Notes: generated by a model from the sequence alone, not told the origin. A DNA stretch of 64,000 bases from Rhizobium sp. CB3090 (GCF_029714285.1 NZ_CP121662.1:2972001-3036000), one strand, 5' to 3'; shown: positions 56,102-64,000, counted from the first letter of the stretch. A program made the numbers and translations.

Positions 56102-57658
56102 TTACTCCGCCGCTTCAATCAAGGGAGCCGGAGAAAAGTCCTCCGGGAAATGGGTCATCGCGCTCACGACAGGATAGGGCGTGAAACCGCCGAGTGCGCA
56201 GAGCGAGCCGAACTTCATCGTGTTGCAGAGATCGGCAAGCAAGGCGCGGTTCTTCTCCGGTTCGATGCCGCGTGCAATGTTATCGGCCGTTTCTACGCCG
56301 CGGATCGAGCCGATACGGCAGGGCGTGCACTTGCCGCAGCTTTCCACCGCGCAGAATTCCATCGCAAAACGTGCCTGTTTCAGCATATCGGCAGTATCAT
56401 CGAAAACGACGATGCCGGCGTGGCCGATCAGACCATCCTTGGCCGCAAAGGCCTCGTAGTCGAACGGCGTATCGAACAGGGCACGCGGGAAATAAGCGCC
56501 CAGCGGCCCGCCGACCTGCACCGCCTTTACCGGCCGGCCAGTCCTCGTGCCACCGCCGATCCTGTCGACGATATCGCCGAGCGACAGGCCGAACGCGGTC
56601 TCATAAAGGCCGGCATATTTGACGTTGCCTGCGATCTGGAGGGGAATCGTGCCGCGCGAGCGGCCCATGCCGAAATCACGATAAAAGGCTGCGCCCTTGT
56701 CCATGATGACAGGAACGGAGGCGAGCGAAATGACGTTGTTGATAACGGTCGGGCAGTCGAACAGCCCCTTGTGCGCCGGCAACGGCGGCTTGGCGCGTAC
56801 GACACCGCGCTTGCCTTCGAGGCTATTGAGCAGCGACGTTTCCTCGCCGCAGACATAGGCGCCGGCGCCGGAACGGATCTCCATATCGAAGGCCTTGCCG
56901 GATCCAAGAACAGACGATCCGAGGATGCCGGCCTTGCGCGCCATCTCGACCGCCTCGGTCATCACGGCGATCGCATGCGGATATTCCGAGCGCGTATAGA
57001 CGAAGCCCTTGGTCGCGCCGGTTGCGAGGCCGGCAATCGCCATGCCCTCGATCAGCACGAAGGGATCGCCTTCCATGATCATACGGTCGGCGAAAGTGCC
57101 GCTATCGCCCTCATCGGCATTGCAGACAATGTATTTGCGCTCGCCCGACGCATCGAGCACCGTCTTCCATTTGATGCCGGTCGGGAAACCTGCACCGCCA
57201 CGACCGCGCAGGCCGGAGTCGGTCACTTCCTTCACGATGTCAGCCGCCACCATGCCGACGGCACGACGCAGCCCCTTCAAACCGCCGTGAGCTTCGTAGT
57301 CTTGCAGCGAAAGAGGATCGATGATGCCGCAGCGGGCGAAGGTGAGACGGGTCTGTTCCTTGAGGAATGGGAGGTTTTCGACCTCCCCGAGACAGAGCGG
57401 ATGAGCGCCGCCGGTGATGAGCCCGGCGTCGAAGATCTCAGCCACGTCCTTGGCCTTCACCGGCCCATAGCCGATACGCTTGCCATCGACCTCGACCTCG
57501 ACCAGCGGCTCCAGCCAGAACATGCCGCGCGAGCCGTTGCGCACGATCTGCGCATCAAGGCCCCGGCTGGCGATCTCCTGCGCGAGAGCCTTCGCCACCT
57601 TCTCCGCTCCGAGGGAAAGAGCGGCGGCATCGCGGGGGATGTAAATCTTCAGCGTCAT
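56102..57658 (-). CDS. fdsB: Formate dehydrogenase beta subunit (NuoF-like flavoprotein)
   Basis: A 518-residue NAD-reducing subunit. The N-terminus is thioredoxin-like, followed by the FMN/NADH site GLRGRGGAGFPTGIKW and GDSGTFADR, the SLBB region, and the C-terminal 4Fe-4S motif ESCGKCTPCRIGS. Electrons from the alpha subunit reduce NAD here. Coupled to fdsG by an ATGA overlap and 5 bp from fdsA. Confidence 0.95.
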   Translation of the reverse strand: MTLKIYIPRDAAALSLGAEKVAKALAQEIASRGLDAQIVRNGSRGMFWLEPLVEVEVDGKRIGYGPVKAKDVAEIFDAGLITGGAHPLCLGEVENLPFLKEQTRLTFARCGIIDPLSLQDYEAHGGLKGLRRAVGMVAADIVKEVTDSGLRGRGGAGFPTGIKWKTVLDASGERKYIVCNADEGDSGTFADRMIMEGDPFVLIEGMAIAGLATGATKGFVYTRSEYPHAIAVMTEAVEMARKAGILGSSVLGSGKAFDMEIRSGAGAYVCGEETSLLNSLEGKRGVVRAKPPLPAHKGLFDCPTVINNVISLASVPVIMDKGAAFYRDFGMGRSRGTIPLQIAGNVKYAGLYETAFGLSLGDIVDRIGGGTRTGRPVKAVQVGGPLGAYFPRALFDTPFDYEAFAAKDGLIGHAGIVVFDDTADMLKQARFAMEFCAVESCGKCTPCRIGSIRGVETADNIARGIEPEKNRALLADLCNTMKFGSLCALGGFTPYPVVSAMTHFPEDFSPAPLIEAAE

Positions 57659-58134
57659 CGGCGCGCCTCCATCACCAGATCTTCGACGGCCTCATCGTCC
57701 AGGCGGCCATGAAGCTCGCCGTCCAGCATCGCCGACGGCGCACAGGCGCAGAGACCGAGACAGTATACCGGCTCCAGCGTCACGCTGCCATCCAGCGTCG
57801 TCTGGTGGAAATCGATGCCCAGCAATTGCTTGATCCGCGCTGCCAGCGCATCACCGCCCATCGACTGGCAGGCTTCGGCGCGACAGAGCTTCAGCACATG
57901 CCGGCCGGCGGGATGATCGCGATAATCATGGTAGAAGGTCATTACACCATGCACTTCGGCGCGAGACAGGTTCAGCGCCTTTGCGATCAACGGCAGCGTA
58001 TCCTGCGGCACATAGCCAAACTCCTCCTGGATTCCGTGCAGGATTGGCAGGAGTGGCCCTTCCATCGACTTCATGCGGTCGATGATAACGCCGGCGCGGG
58101 CTGCAATCTCGCCCGAACCAAGATGCAAACTCAT
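57655..58134 (-). CDS. fdsG: Formate dehydrogenase gamma subunit (NuoE-like)
   Basis: A 159-residue thioredoxin-like [2Fe-2S] subunit with cluster cysteines in LCRAEACQSMGG and VYCLGLCACAPSAML. First gene of fdsGBA-fdhD-fdsD. The ATG at 58134 has GGGAGG seven bases upstream. A perfect inverted repeat lies about 100 bp upstream, overlapping the end of the lysR gene. Confidence 0.94.
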   Translation of the reverse strand: MSLHLGSGEIAARAGVIIDRMKSMEGPLLPILHGIQEEFGYVPQDTLPLIAKALNLSRAEVHGVMTFYHDYRDHPAGRHVLKLCRAEACQSMGGDALAARIKQLLGIDFHQTTLDGSVTLEPVYCLGLCACAPSAMLDGELHGRLDDEAVEDLVMEARR

Positions 58135-58235
58135 AAGCAGCCTCCCAGGCTTCTCCTCTGCGAACACGCGAACGCATGGCCGATGGAGCGAAAATCGCAG
58201 GGAAGAGCCGATGGATCAATAATGCAGTCTCGTCA

Positions 58236-58258
58236 ATCGATAGAAAATTCCTATCGAT
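58236..58258. promoter_or_regulatory. Probable LysR binding site for the fds operon
   Basis: ATCGATAG-N7-CTATCGAT, perfect 8-bp arms (58236-58243 and 58251-58258), with the T-N11-A core typical of LysR regulators. It overlaps the stop codon of the lysR gene and lies about 100 bp upstream of fdsG. Confidence 0.65.
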
Positions 58259-59147
58259 CTTTACCCCCTTCAGCAAGCAATCGCGCCTCGTGCAACAAAG
58301 CAGAAACGAGTGGCGTAAACGGCTCGCGATGCGTCGCAACCAGACCGACGAGATGTTCTGCATCCGGCTCCGTAATCGGAATTTTGTGAATGTCGGCGGG
58401 AAAACCGAAGGAATCAGCGATATTCTTCGGCATGATGCTCGCCCAGCGTCCGGTCTGGACATGGGCAAACAGCACGATCATCGAATTGGATTCCAGCGTC
58501 GGCTCCACCGTTGCGCCGGCCTCGGCGAGATGTCGATTGATGATCCGCCGGTTCTGCATGTCGGCCGTCAATAGACAAAGCCGAAGATGGCCTACTTCTT
58601 TCCAGGTCACGCTTGCACGCTCGGCCAGCGGACTGCCCGCCGCCGTAATCAGATGATAGCGCTCGGCATAGAGCGGCACGCTGGTGACGCGACCGAGCGG
58701 CTCATTTTCCAGATAGGTGATGCCGGCATCGATCTCGAGGTTTTCGAGCAGGCTCAGCACCTGCAGCGAATTGCGCGAGACGATGGAGAAAGTGACGTCG
58801 GGATGCCGCTCCTGAAACGGCGCCGTGATTTTCGGCACCATGGCAAGCGCCGTCGGAATGGCGGCGATGCGGATGTGGCCGGCAAGCCCCTTGCGCGCCG
58901 CCCGCATTTCCTCGCGCATGGTCCTGGTATCGCCGACAATGCGCCGCGCCCATTCCAGCACCCGCTGGCCCTCCGGCGTCAAACCCTGAAACCGCGAACC
59001 GCGACTGACGAGCATGACGCCGAGCTGATCCTCCAACTGCCTGATCGCCGCCGACAATGTCGGCTGCGTCACCCCGCATTCCTCCGCAGCACGGCCGAAA
59101 TGCTTCTGGTTGGCAAGCGCGATGAAGAATTCCAGCTTGTCGATCAT
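58251..59147 (-). CDS. LysR-family transcriptional regulator of formate dehydrogenase
   Basis: A 298-residue LysR protein: N-terminal helix-turn-helix FGRAAEECGVTQPTLSAAIRQLEDQLGVMLVSR and a substrate-binding domain (IRIAAIPTALAMVPKI...). It stands directly upstream of fdsG on the same strand, so it is very probably its regulator, responding perhaps to formate. The start ATG at 59147 is embedded in a 10-bp inverted repeat. Confidence 0.9.
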   Translation of the reverse strand: MIDKLEFFIALANQKHFGRAAEECGVTQPTLSAAIRQLEDQLGVMLVSRGSRFQGLTPEGQRVLEWARRIVGDTRTMREEMRAARKGLAGHIRIAAIPTALAMVPKITAPFQERHPDVTFSIVSRNSLQVLSLLENLEIDAGITYLENEPLGRVTSVPLYAERYHLITAAGSPLAERASVTWKEVGHLRLCLLTADMQNRRIINRHLAEAGATVEPTLESNSMIVLFAHVQTGRWASIMPKNIADSFGFPADIHKIPITEPDAEHLVGLVATHREPFTPLVSALLHEARLLAEGGKDR

Positions 59148-59174
59148 TTAACTCTCCTGAATACGAGAGTTAAA
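59147..59174. promoter_or_regulatory. Inverted repeat over the lysR start codon and ribosome binding site
   Basis: TTTAACTCTC (59147-59156) and GAGAGTTAAA (59165-59174), perfect 10-bp arms with an 8-base spacer. On the lysR mRNA it would bury both the GGAGAG binding site and the A of the start codon in a hairpin. It may instead be an operator for autoregulation. Confidence 0.55.
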
Positions 59175-59264
59175 CGGGCCAGGGCATCAGCGCAACATTG
59201 GAAAGCAAAAGCGTGGCATGGGGCGGATTTCCGCCCAACGGTGGTTATTCGGCTCGCCCTGAGC

Positions 59265-59480
59265 CTAGAGACCTGCCTCGACACTCGCCGATGGACGCTC
59301 CATGAAAACGGGAGGGATGAGCGGCACCACACTCTCTGTTGCAGAAGCCGCATGTCTCGCACGAGCCGTTTTCTTCAAAAGCATCGCAAAGTCGCTCAGC
59401 GACACGCGATCGGCTCGGAGCATCTGCCGGATCATCGGATCTCGCAGAACTTCCGACATCGTCATCTCATTATTCTGCAT
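59265..59480 (-). CDS. Small hypothetical protein
   Basis: A 71-residue protein, MQNNEMTMSEVLRDPMIRQM..., with an amphipathic N-terminal part (SEVLRDPMIRQMLRADRVSLSDFAMLLKKTAR). A strong ribosome binding site, GGAGG with suitable spacing before the ATG at 59480, supports it. I recognise no function. It lies between the lysR and arsR genes on the same strand but is well separated from both. Confidence 0.6.
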   Translation of the reverse strand: MQNNEMTMSEVLRDPMIRQMLRADRVSLSDFAMLLKKTARARHAASATESVVPLIPPVFMERPSASVEAGL

Positions 59481-59613
59481 GGGCCTATCCTCCTTTTATG
59501 TTTTGAAGGAGTATTAGCATCTCTGCATAACAATGTCGTGTCAGTCAGTTGACGATACGATGATGAATTGGAGGCCAAACCGAGGCTTCAGGAGTTTCCA
59601 AACTTCCGGATGA

Positions 59614-59949
59614 TCAGCAACCGCCGCAGAAGGCCTGCTGCAGCGAATTGACCACAGTGCAGATTTCTGAACTGGCGACGGCATAATAGACGAGCCGGCC
59701 CTCCCGCCGGGTATCGACCAGCTTTTCCAGGCGCAACCGTGCCAGATGTTGCGACACCACCGCCTGCTGCAGACCGAGGAGTTCCTCGATCTCCGTGACG
59801 GTCTTTTCGCGCTTGGCCAGCATGAAGAGTATGCTCAGCCGCGTCTCGTGCGACAGAGCTTTCAACAGGATACTCGCCCTTCGGGCCTTCGCAGTCATTT
59901 CCTCGACATTATGCTCGGCAGCACCGACAGGCGGTGGAGACAGCGACAT
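59614..59949 (-). CDS. ArsR-family transcriptional regulator
   Basis: A 111-residue winged-helix regulator: LLKALSHETRLSILFMLAKREKTVTEIEELLGLQQAVVSQHLARLRLEKLV is the DNA-binding domain. There is no ELCVC arsenic or metal motif in helix 3. Cysteines appear only late (EICTVV, and the end FCGGC), so it may be a redox or sulfide sensor or an ordinary regulator. An inverted repeat upstream (59986-60011) is a likely operator. Confidence 0.88.
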   Translation of the reverse strand: MSLSPPPVGAAEHNVEEMTAKARRASILLKALSHETRLSILFMLAKREKTVTEIEELLGLQQAVVSQHLARLRLEKLVDTRREGRLVYYAVASSEICTVVNSLQQAFCGGC

Positions 59950-59985
59950 AGGATGGCCTCTAGTGATGAACTCACATAGAGATAT

Positions 59986-60011
59986 GCTTATAATATTATC
60001 AGTCTATAAGC
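59986..60011. promoter_or_regulatory. Probable ArsR operator
   Basis: GCTTATA-N12-TATAAGC, perfect 7-bp arms at 59986-59992 and 60005-60011, about 40 bp upstream of the arsR start in an AT-rich promoter segment. Confidence 0.5.
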
Positions 60012-60052
60012 TGGTTCAAAAGGTCGCAGAATACCAAAAAAGGTCCGATTTA

Positions 60053-60826
60053 TCAGCAGATAAGCTGTCCGCCATTGATCTCGATCACCTGTCCCGTGAT
60101 GTAGCCGGAGAGCGTCGGCGCGGCGAGGAAGAGATAGGCAGGCGCGCAATCCTCCGCTGTGCCCAGACGCTGTAGCGGAATAGATCGCCGCGTCTGTTCG
60201 AGCTTCTCCTTCGACGAGTAACGTTCGTGGAAATCGGTCGCGATGGTTCCCGGCGATACGCAATTCACCCGGATACCGTCCGGCGCCAGTTCGCGCGCCA
60301 AAGCTTTCGAATAGGTGGCGACGAAGGCTTTGGAGGCGGAATAGATCGCCGACCCTGGACTGCCGCCGGTCAAAGCCGAGATCGAAACCGTATTGACGAT
60401 CGCCGCCTGCCCGGCTGCCCGCAACAGCGGCAGCAGCGCCCTTGTCACCTCGACGACGGAAGTCTGGTTGAGCTGAACGATCCGGTCATACCACTCGTCG
60501 GTCAACTCGCCGGCCGGAAAGCGGCCGACCATGGTGCCGGCATTATTGACCAGCACATCGATGCGGTCGAACACGTCAGCAGCGGCAAGAGCAAAGTCCC
60601 TCGTGCCGGTCTCGCTCGTGAAATCGGCAGGAACGAGAAAGGCGCGGCGATCGAGTTCGGCTTCCATCAGAAAATCGGGCAGCTCGCGGCCGGCATCGCG
60701 GCCGACATGGACGAGGACCCGTGCGCTGCAATCAAGAAACTGCCGCGCCACCTCCAGTCCGATCCCACGGCCGGCGCCGGTGACGACGACATTGCGACTT
60801 TCGAATAGCTTCGGATGAAACACCAT
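60053..60826 (-). CDS. Short-chain dehydrogenase/reductase
   Basis: A 257-residue SDR. Cofactor motif TGAGRGIGLEVARQF, VLVNNAGTMVG, catalytic Ser in NTVSISALTGG and YSASKAF (Tyr-x3-Lys), then RVNCVSPGTIATD. The substrate is unknown. The FabG-like classical form is apparent. It is divergent from the glpR gene, with a palindrome between them. Confidence 0.92.
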   Translation of the reverse strand: MVFHPKLFESRNVVVTGAGRGIGLEVARQFLDCSARVLVHVGRDAGRELPDFLMEAELDRRAFLVPADFTSETGTRDFALAAADVFDRIDVLVNNAGTMVGRFPAGELTDEWYDRIVQLNQTSVVEVTRALLPLLRAAGQAAIVNTVSISALTGGSPGSAIYSASKAFVATYSKALARELAPDGIRVNCVSPGTIATDFHERYSSKEKLEQTRRSIPLQRLGTAEDCAPAYLFLAAPTLSGYITGQVIEINGGQLIC

Positions 60827-60854
60827 GACCTCCCCAATTCGCAGATTCCGCGCG

Positions 60855-60889
60855 TCCGCAATTGCGGAATTTTCACTTTATCATATGAT
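60855..60889. promoter_or_regulatory. Two palindromes between the SDR and glpR genes
   Basis: TCCGCAATTGCGGA (60855-60868, perfect 14 bp) and ATCATATGAT (60880-60889, perfect 10 bp), in the 95-bp divergent promoter gap. ACGAAA units repeated just downstream (60891-60904 region) resemble the half-site of the operator before glpD. Confidence 0.45.
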
Positions 60890-60921
60890 GACGAAAAAAC
60901 GAAAGAAAGGGAGCGTCGACA

Positions 60922-61695
60922 ATGTTCCTATCGGGACGCCAAACGGAGATTCTGGAAATCGCCAAGGCTGAGGGGCGCGTGCTGGTGGAGGAACTGGCGC
61001 TTCGCTTTTCCGTGACGCCACAAACCATCCGCAAGGACCTGAACGACCTTTGCGACGGCCGCGTTCTATCGCGCGTCCACGGCGGCGCGATCTTTCCCGG
61101 CGGCACGGAAAACGTCAAATACGAAGCGCGCCGCTCCATCGCCGCCCCCGAAAAGCAGGCGATCGGCCGCGCCGCCGCCGGCCTCATCCCCAACAATACC
61201 TCCCTTTTCATCAATATCGGCACCACCACGGAAGCGGTCGGCGAGGCCCTGCTCGGCCACCACGAACTGATGGTTATCACGAATAACATCAACGTTGCCA
61301 ACAAGTTACGAATTTTCCCCTCGATCGAGGTCGTCATCGCAGGCGGTGTCGTGCGTGGCTCGGACGGCGGCATCGTCGGGGAGGCCGCCGTCGACTTCAT
61401 CAGGCAATTCAAGGTGGACTACGCCGTCATCGGCACCTCCGCCGTCGATGCTGATGGCGCGCTTCTGGATTTCGATTTCCGCGAAGTGAAAGTGGCGCAG
61501 GCGATCATTGCCAATGCCCGCCATGTCATCCTGGTAGCCGACAGCACCAAGTTCGAACGCACCGCTCCGGTGCGCATCGGCCATCTCTCGCAAGTTCATA
61601 CTTTCGTTACCGACGAATGTCGCGTCGAGTCCGTCCGCGCCGCCGCGGCCGAACACGGCGTTCGCCTGGTGGAAACCTCACGCCGCCAGAATTGA
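60922..61695 (+). CDS. glpR: DeoR/GlpR-family transcriptional regulator
   Basis: A 257-residue regulator with an N-terminal DeoR helix-turn-helix (ILEIAKAEGRVLVEELALRFSVTPQTIRKDLNDLCDGRVLSRVHGGA) and a C-terminal sugar-phosphate sensor domain (FINIGTTTEAVGEALLGH, VIAGGVVRGSDGGIVGEAAVDFI). It immediately precedes glpD, so it is a glycerol 3-phosphate repressor. The ATG at 60922 has GAAAGGGAG upstream. Confidence 0.92.
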   Translation: MFLSGRQTEILEIAKAEGRVLVEELALRFSVTPQTIRKDLNDLCDGRVLSRVHGGAIFPGGTENVKYEARRSIAAPEKQAIGRAAAGLIPNNTSLFINIGTTTEAVGEALLGHHELMVITNNINVANKLRIFPSIEVVIAGGVVRGSDGGIVGEAAVDFIRQFKVDYAVIGTSAVDADGALLDFDFREVKVAQAIIANARHVILVADSTKFERTAPVRIGHLSQVHTFVTDECRVESVRAAAAEHGVRLVETSRRQN

Positions 61696-61707
61696 TCGTC
61701 TCACCGC

Positions 61708-61756
61708 TTTCGTCACGAAACGTTCGTTTGACATTCGGATTGATTTCGTTTTAGAT
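61708..61756 (+). promoter_or_regulatory. glpD promoter with overlapping GlpR operators
   Basis: Two overlapping palindromes, TTTCGT-C-ACGAAA (61708-61720) and AAACG-TT-CGTTT (61718-61729), precede TTGACA (61728-61733), a 17-bp spacer and TTAGAT (61751-61756). The operators touch the -35 box, so bound GlpR would block the promoter. Confidence 0.6.
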
Positions 61757-61812
61757 GAATCAATTTTCGAATTTTCCATTTCCCAAAATGGCAGACCTTT
61801 TCGGAGGGGCGG

Positions 61813-63324
61813 GTGAGCGAGCAGATTTACGACATTTTCGTTATCGGCGGCGGCATCAATGGCTGCGGCATCGCTCGTGACGCAGCCGGGCGCGGCTATA
61901 AGGTGGCTCTTGCGGAAATGAATGATTTCGCCTCCGGCACGTCTTCCGGAGCCACCAAGCTCGTCCATGGCGGCCTGCGCTACCTTGAACATTACGAATT
62001 CCGCCTTGTGCGCGAGTCGCTGATGGAGCGTGAAGTGCTCTGGGCAATGGCGCCGCACATCATCTGGCCGATGCGTTTCGTTTTGCCCTATCACAAGGGC
62101 GGCATCCGCCCGGCCTGGCTCATCCGCCTCGGTCTCTTCCTCTATGATCATCTCGGCGGCCGCAAGCTGCTGCCTCCCACCGCAACGCTTGACATGAAGA
62201 GGGATCCTGCGGGAAAACCGCTGAAGGCGCTCTTCACCAAGGCTTTCGAATATTCCGACGGCTGGGTGGACGATGCGCGCATGGTCGTGCTCAACGCCCG
62301 CGACGCGGCCGACCGCGGCGCAACGATCATGCCGCGGACCAAGGTCATTTCCGCCCGCCGCGACGGTGCTGCCTGGACGATCGAAACACAGGACACCATC
62401 ACCGGCGAGAAGCGTACGTTCCAGTCGCGCATGCTGGTCAACGCCGCCGGTCCCTGGGTCGACCATGTTCTGTCCGACGCCTTCGGCAGGAACCAGGTGC
62501 ACAATGTCCGCCTGGTACAGGGCAGCCATATCATCGTCCGCAAGAAGTTCGACGATCCCCGCGCCTATTTCTTCCAGAATCCGGATAACCGCATCATCTT
62601 CGCCATCCCTTACGAACAGGATTTCACCCTGATCGGCACGACGGACCGCGACTACAAGGATGATCCGAAGGATGTGAAGATTTCCGACGAGGAAACCACC
62701 TATCTCTGCAACGCCGCCAGTGAATATTTCAAGGAGCCGGTCCGCCGCGAAGACATCGTCTGGACCTATTCCGCCGTACGTCCGCTCTATGACGACGGTG
62801 CCTCGAAGGCACAGGAGGCAACGCGCGATTATGTGCTGAAGGTCGAGGGCGCCGAAGGACAGGCACCGTTGCTCAATGTTTTCGGCGGCAAGCTCACCAC
62901 CTATCGGCGCTTAAGCGAACATGCGCTGGAAAAGATCGGCGAGGTCATCGGCCTCAAAGGTACGCCATGGACCGCCAAGAGCTCCCTGCCGGGCGGCGAT
63001 TTCCCGGTTCGCGGCTATGAGGCCGAAGTCACCAAGCTGAAGGCGCGCTATCCCTTCCTCGCCGATCCGCATGCCCGCCGGCTGGTGCGCCGGTATGGCA
63101 CCCGCGCTGCCATGCTCCTTGGAGATGCGAAGAGTGCCGCCGATCTCGGCCGCCACTTCGGCAGCGATCTCTACGAGATGGAAATCCGCTATCTCATGGC
63201 GCATGAATGGGCCTATACCGCCGCCGACGTCCTTTGGCGCCGTTCGAAGAAGGGCCTCTATCTCTCGAGGGATGAAGCAGCCGCGCTGGATGATTACATG
63301 GCCGGCACGCGCGTTCACGCGTAG
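61813..63324 (+). CDS. glpD: Glycerol-3-phosphate dehydrogenase (FAD, aerobic)
   Basis: A 503-residue FAD enzyme that oxidises glycerol 3-phosphate to dihydroxyacetone phosphate at the membrane. FAD motif DIFVIGGGINGCGIARDAAGRG, then SSGATKLVHGGLRYLEHYEF and the C-terminal RRYGTRAAMLLGD. The start is GTG at 61813, preceded by GGAGGGGCGG. It follows glpR with an operator-bearing promoter of its own. Confidence 0.95.
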   Translation: MSEQIYDIFVIGGGINGCGIARDAAGRGYKVALAEMNDFASGTSSGATKLVHGGLRYLEHYEFRLVRESLMEREVLWAMAPHIIWPMRFVLPYHKGGIRPAWLIRLGLFLYDHLGGRKLLPPTATLDMKRDPAGKPLKALFTKAFEYSDGWVDDARMVVLNARDAADRGATIMPRTKVISARRDGAAWTIETQDTITGEKRTFQSRMLVNAAGPWVDHVLSDAFGRNQVHNVRLVQGSHIIVRKKFDDPRAYFFQNPDNRIIFAIPYEQDFTLIGTTDRDYKDDPKDVKISDEETTYLCNAASEYFKEPVRREDIVWTYSAVRPLYDDGASKAQEATRDYVLKVEGAEGQAPLLNVFGGKLTTYRRLSEHALEKIGEVIGLKGTPWTAKSSLPGGDFPVRGYEAEVTKLKARYPFLADPHARRLVRRYGTRAAMLLGDAKSAADLGRHFGSDLYEMEIRYLMAHEWAYTAADVLWRRSKKGLYLSRDEAAALDDYMAGTRVHA

Positions 63325-63342
63325 GCTTCCACTCTTCCCGTT

Positions 63343-63807
63343 TCAGCCTTCTGGATCCAGCAGCCGCGGCCCGGGGCCTTCTTTTGCCAACTCATCCCAT
63401 GGGTTGCGCAGGGGACAGGTCTGCATCGAGAGGCAGCCGCAGCCGATGCAGCCGTCGAGCTTATCGCGCAGGCCTTGGAGCCGCCTGATCCTGTTATCGA
63501 GATCATCCTTCCATTGTGCCGAAAGCGCCCGCCAATCGGCGCCTGTCGGCGTCCGGCTTTGCGGCAGCGTGTCAAGAGCCGCCTGAATCTCGGCAAGCGG
63601 TATGCCGACACGCTGCGCCACCTTGATGATCGCCACCCGACGCAAGACCTCGCGGGCATAGCGCCGCTGATTGCCGCGACTGCGGTGACTCTCGATCAGC
63701 CCTTTCGCCTCGTAGAAATGCAGTGCCGAAACCGCAACGCCGCTGCGCGCCGCCACCTCGCCCACCGTCAATAATTTGGAAAATTGATCGGATTCGATTT
63801 TTCCCAT
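63343..63807 (-). CDS. soxR: Redox-sensitive transcriptional activator SoxR
   Basis: A 154-residue MerR-type regulator: N-terminal winged helix [26 protein letters not shown] and the C-terminal [2Fe-2S] cluster motif [12 protein letters not shown]. Oxidation of the cluster by redox-cycling compounds turns on target promoters. It is divergent from the flavin reductase gene, with a classical SoxR box between. In non-enteric bacteria SoxR controls such genes directly, without SoxS. Confidence 0.95.
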   Translation of the reverse strand: MGKIESDQFSKLLTVGEVAARSGVAVSALHFYEAKGLIESHRSRGNQRRYAREVLRRVAIIKVAQRVGIPLAEIQAALDTLPQSRTPTGADWRALSAQWKDDLDNRIRRLQGLRDKLDGCIGCGCLSMQTCPLRNPWDELAKEGPGPRLLDPEG

Positions 63808-63816
63808 GACGAGCCC

Positions 63817-63847
63817 TTGACCTCAACTTTACTTGAGGTTCTATAGC
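63817..63847 (+). promoter_or_regulatory. SoxR-controlled promoter
   Basis: TTGACC (63817-63822) and TATAGC (63842-63847) are 19 bp apart, the lengthened spacing of MerR-family promoters. The spacer holds CCTCAACTTTACTTGAGG (63821-63838), which matches the SoxR box CCTCAAGTTAACTTGAGG at 16 of 18 positions. Confidence 0.85.
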
Positions 63848-63881
63848 TCCTGCTCCGAAGCGCGTAAAGCAGGAGCAACGC

Positions 63882-64000
63882 ATGACAGAACCAACCCGGC
63901 TGGCAATTCTCTACCGCAGCACCCGCAAGGGGCGACTATGTGACCGTGTGGTCAATTGGGTCGTCCGCGAGCTGGCAAACTATCCGTTGATCGAGCTCGA
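63882..64000 (+). CDS. NADPH-dependent FMN reductase-like protein (5' part only)
   Basis: From ATG 63882, with AGGAG seven bases upstream, 39 codons run to the window edge: MTEPTRLAILYRSTRKGRLC... The STRKGR stretch fits the FMN phosphate-binding loop of flavodoxin-like NADPH-dependent FMN reductases. The rest lies outside the window. It stands behind a SoxR promoter, which fits a role in handling redox-cycling agents. Confidence 0.75.
   Translation, partial: MTEPTRLAILYRSTRKGRLCDRVVNWVVRELANYPLIEL

Noticed and set aside
59614..59949. ArsR protein as an arsenic or nodulation (NolR-type) regulator
   Set aside because: The metal motif ELCVC is missing, and similarity to NolR is only that of the general fold, so I left the function open.

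Overview
The window is a piece of a Rhizobiaceae (Rhizobium/Agrobacterium-type) chromosome. The evidence is the high-GC alphaproteobacterial coding style, the gene neighbourhoods (tyrC-hisC, cobS-cobT with a J-domain gene, aroK-aroB-hlyC, 5-aminolevulinate synthase instead of the glutamate route to haem, rocF-rocD with an Lrp regulator), CTTGAC/CTATA-type promoters and rhizobial palindromic intergenic repeats. Nearly all of it is ordinary core genome, packed in short operons with ATGA-type overlaps.

Layout. 1-2.7 kb: start of a ChaC-type gamma-glutamylcyclotransferase cut by the window edge, a DUF2125 protein, then a complete IS5-family insertion that splits a palindromic repeat. 2.7-9.9 kb: tyrC-hisC, a methyltransferase divergent from gloB, a cupin-fold protein, an esterase, a drug/metabolite exporter and a DUF3108 protein. 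10-13.6 kb: rpmB, a queuosine-precursor transporter with a structured leader, a TetR/DinB divergent pair and a phytase-like lipoprotein. 13.7-17.9 kb: cobT, cobS, a J-domain protein and a BolA protein. 17.9-25 kb: the hlyC-aroB-aroK operon, then a small membrane protein, xerD, accA, an L,D-transpeptidase lipoprotein and a TusA protein. 25.2-29 kb: a COG0523 GTPase, a D-Ala-D-Ala carboxypeptidase and an M20 amidohydrolase.

29.07-30.6 kb is the one clearly accessory spot. Just downstream of tRNA-Arg(CCT) lies an AT-rich islet with a single large gene, a TIR-domain protein whose C-terminal half looks like the RsiV-type DUF4163/DUF3298 lysozyme-binding module. It is followed by what looks like the 3' half of a tRNA-Thr(GGT). 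I consider this the best candidate in the window for an undescribed (probably anti-phage) system.

30.6-46.4 kb: a BON protein, dxr, a PLP lyase, a LysE exporter, hemA, a three-gene molybdenum hydroxylase operon in form-II CO-dehydrogenase order (S-L-M), a glycine-zipper lipoprotein, and tamA-tamB. 46.6-50.1 kb: Lrp regulator, arginase, ornithine aminotransferase, CheW. 50.1-59.1 kb: a formate module, with an OFA-type transporter, fdsD, fdhD, fdsA, fdsB, fdsG and a LysR regulator, and an 8-bp-armed inverted repeat between the regulator and fdsG. 59.2-64 kb: a small protein, an ArsR regulator, an SDR oxidoreductase, glpR-glpD with visible operators, soxR, and the start of a flavin reductase behind a textbook SoxR promoter.

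Coordinates and starts come from reading the sequence by eye. Family names rest on motif recognition, with no database search.
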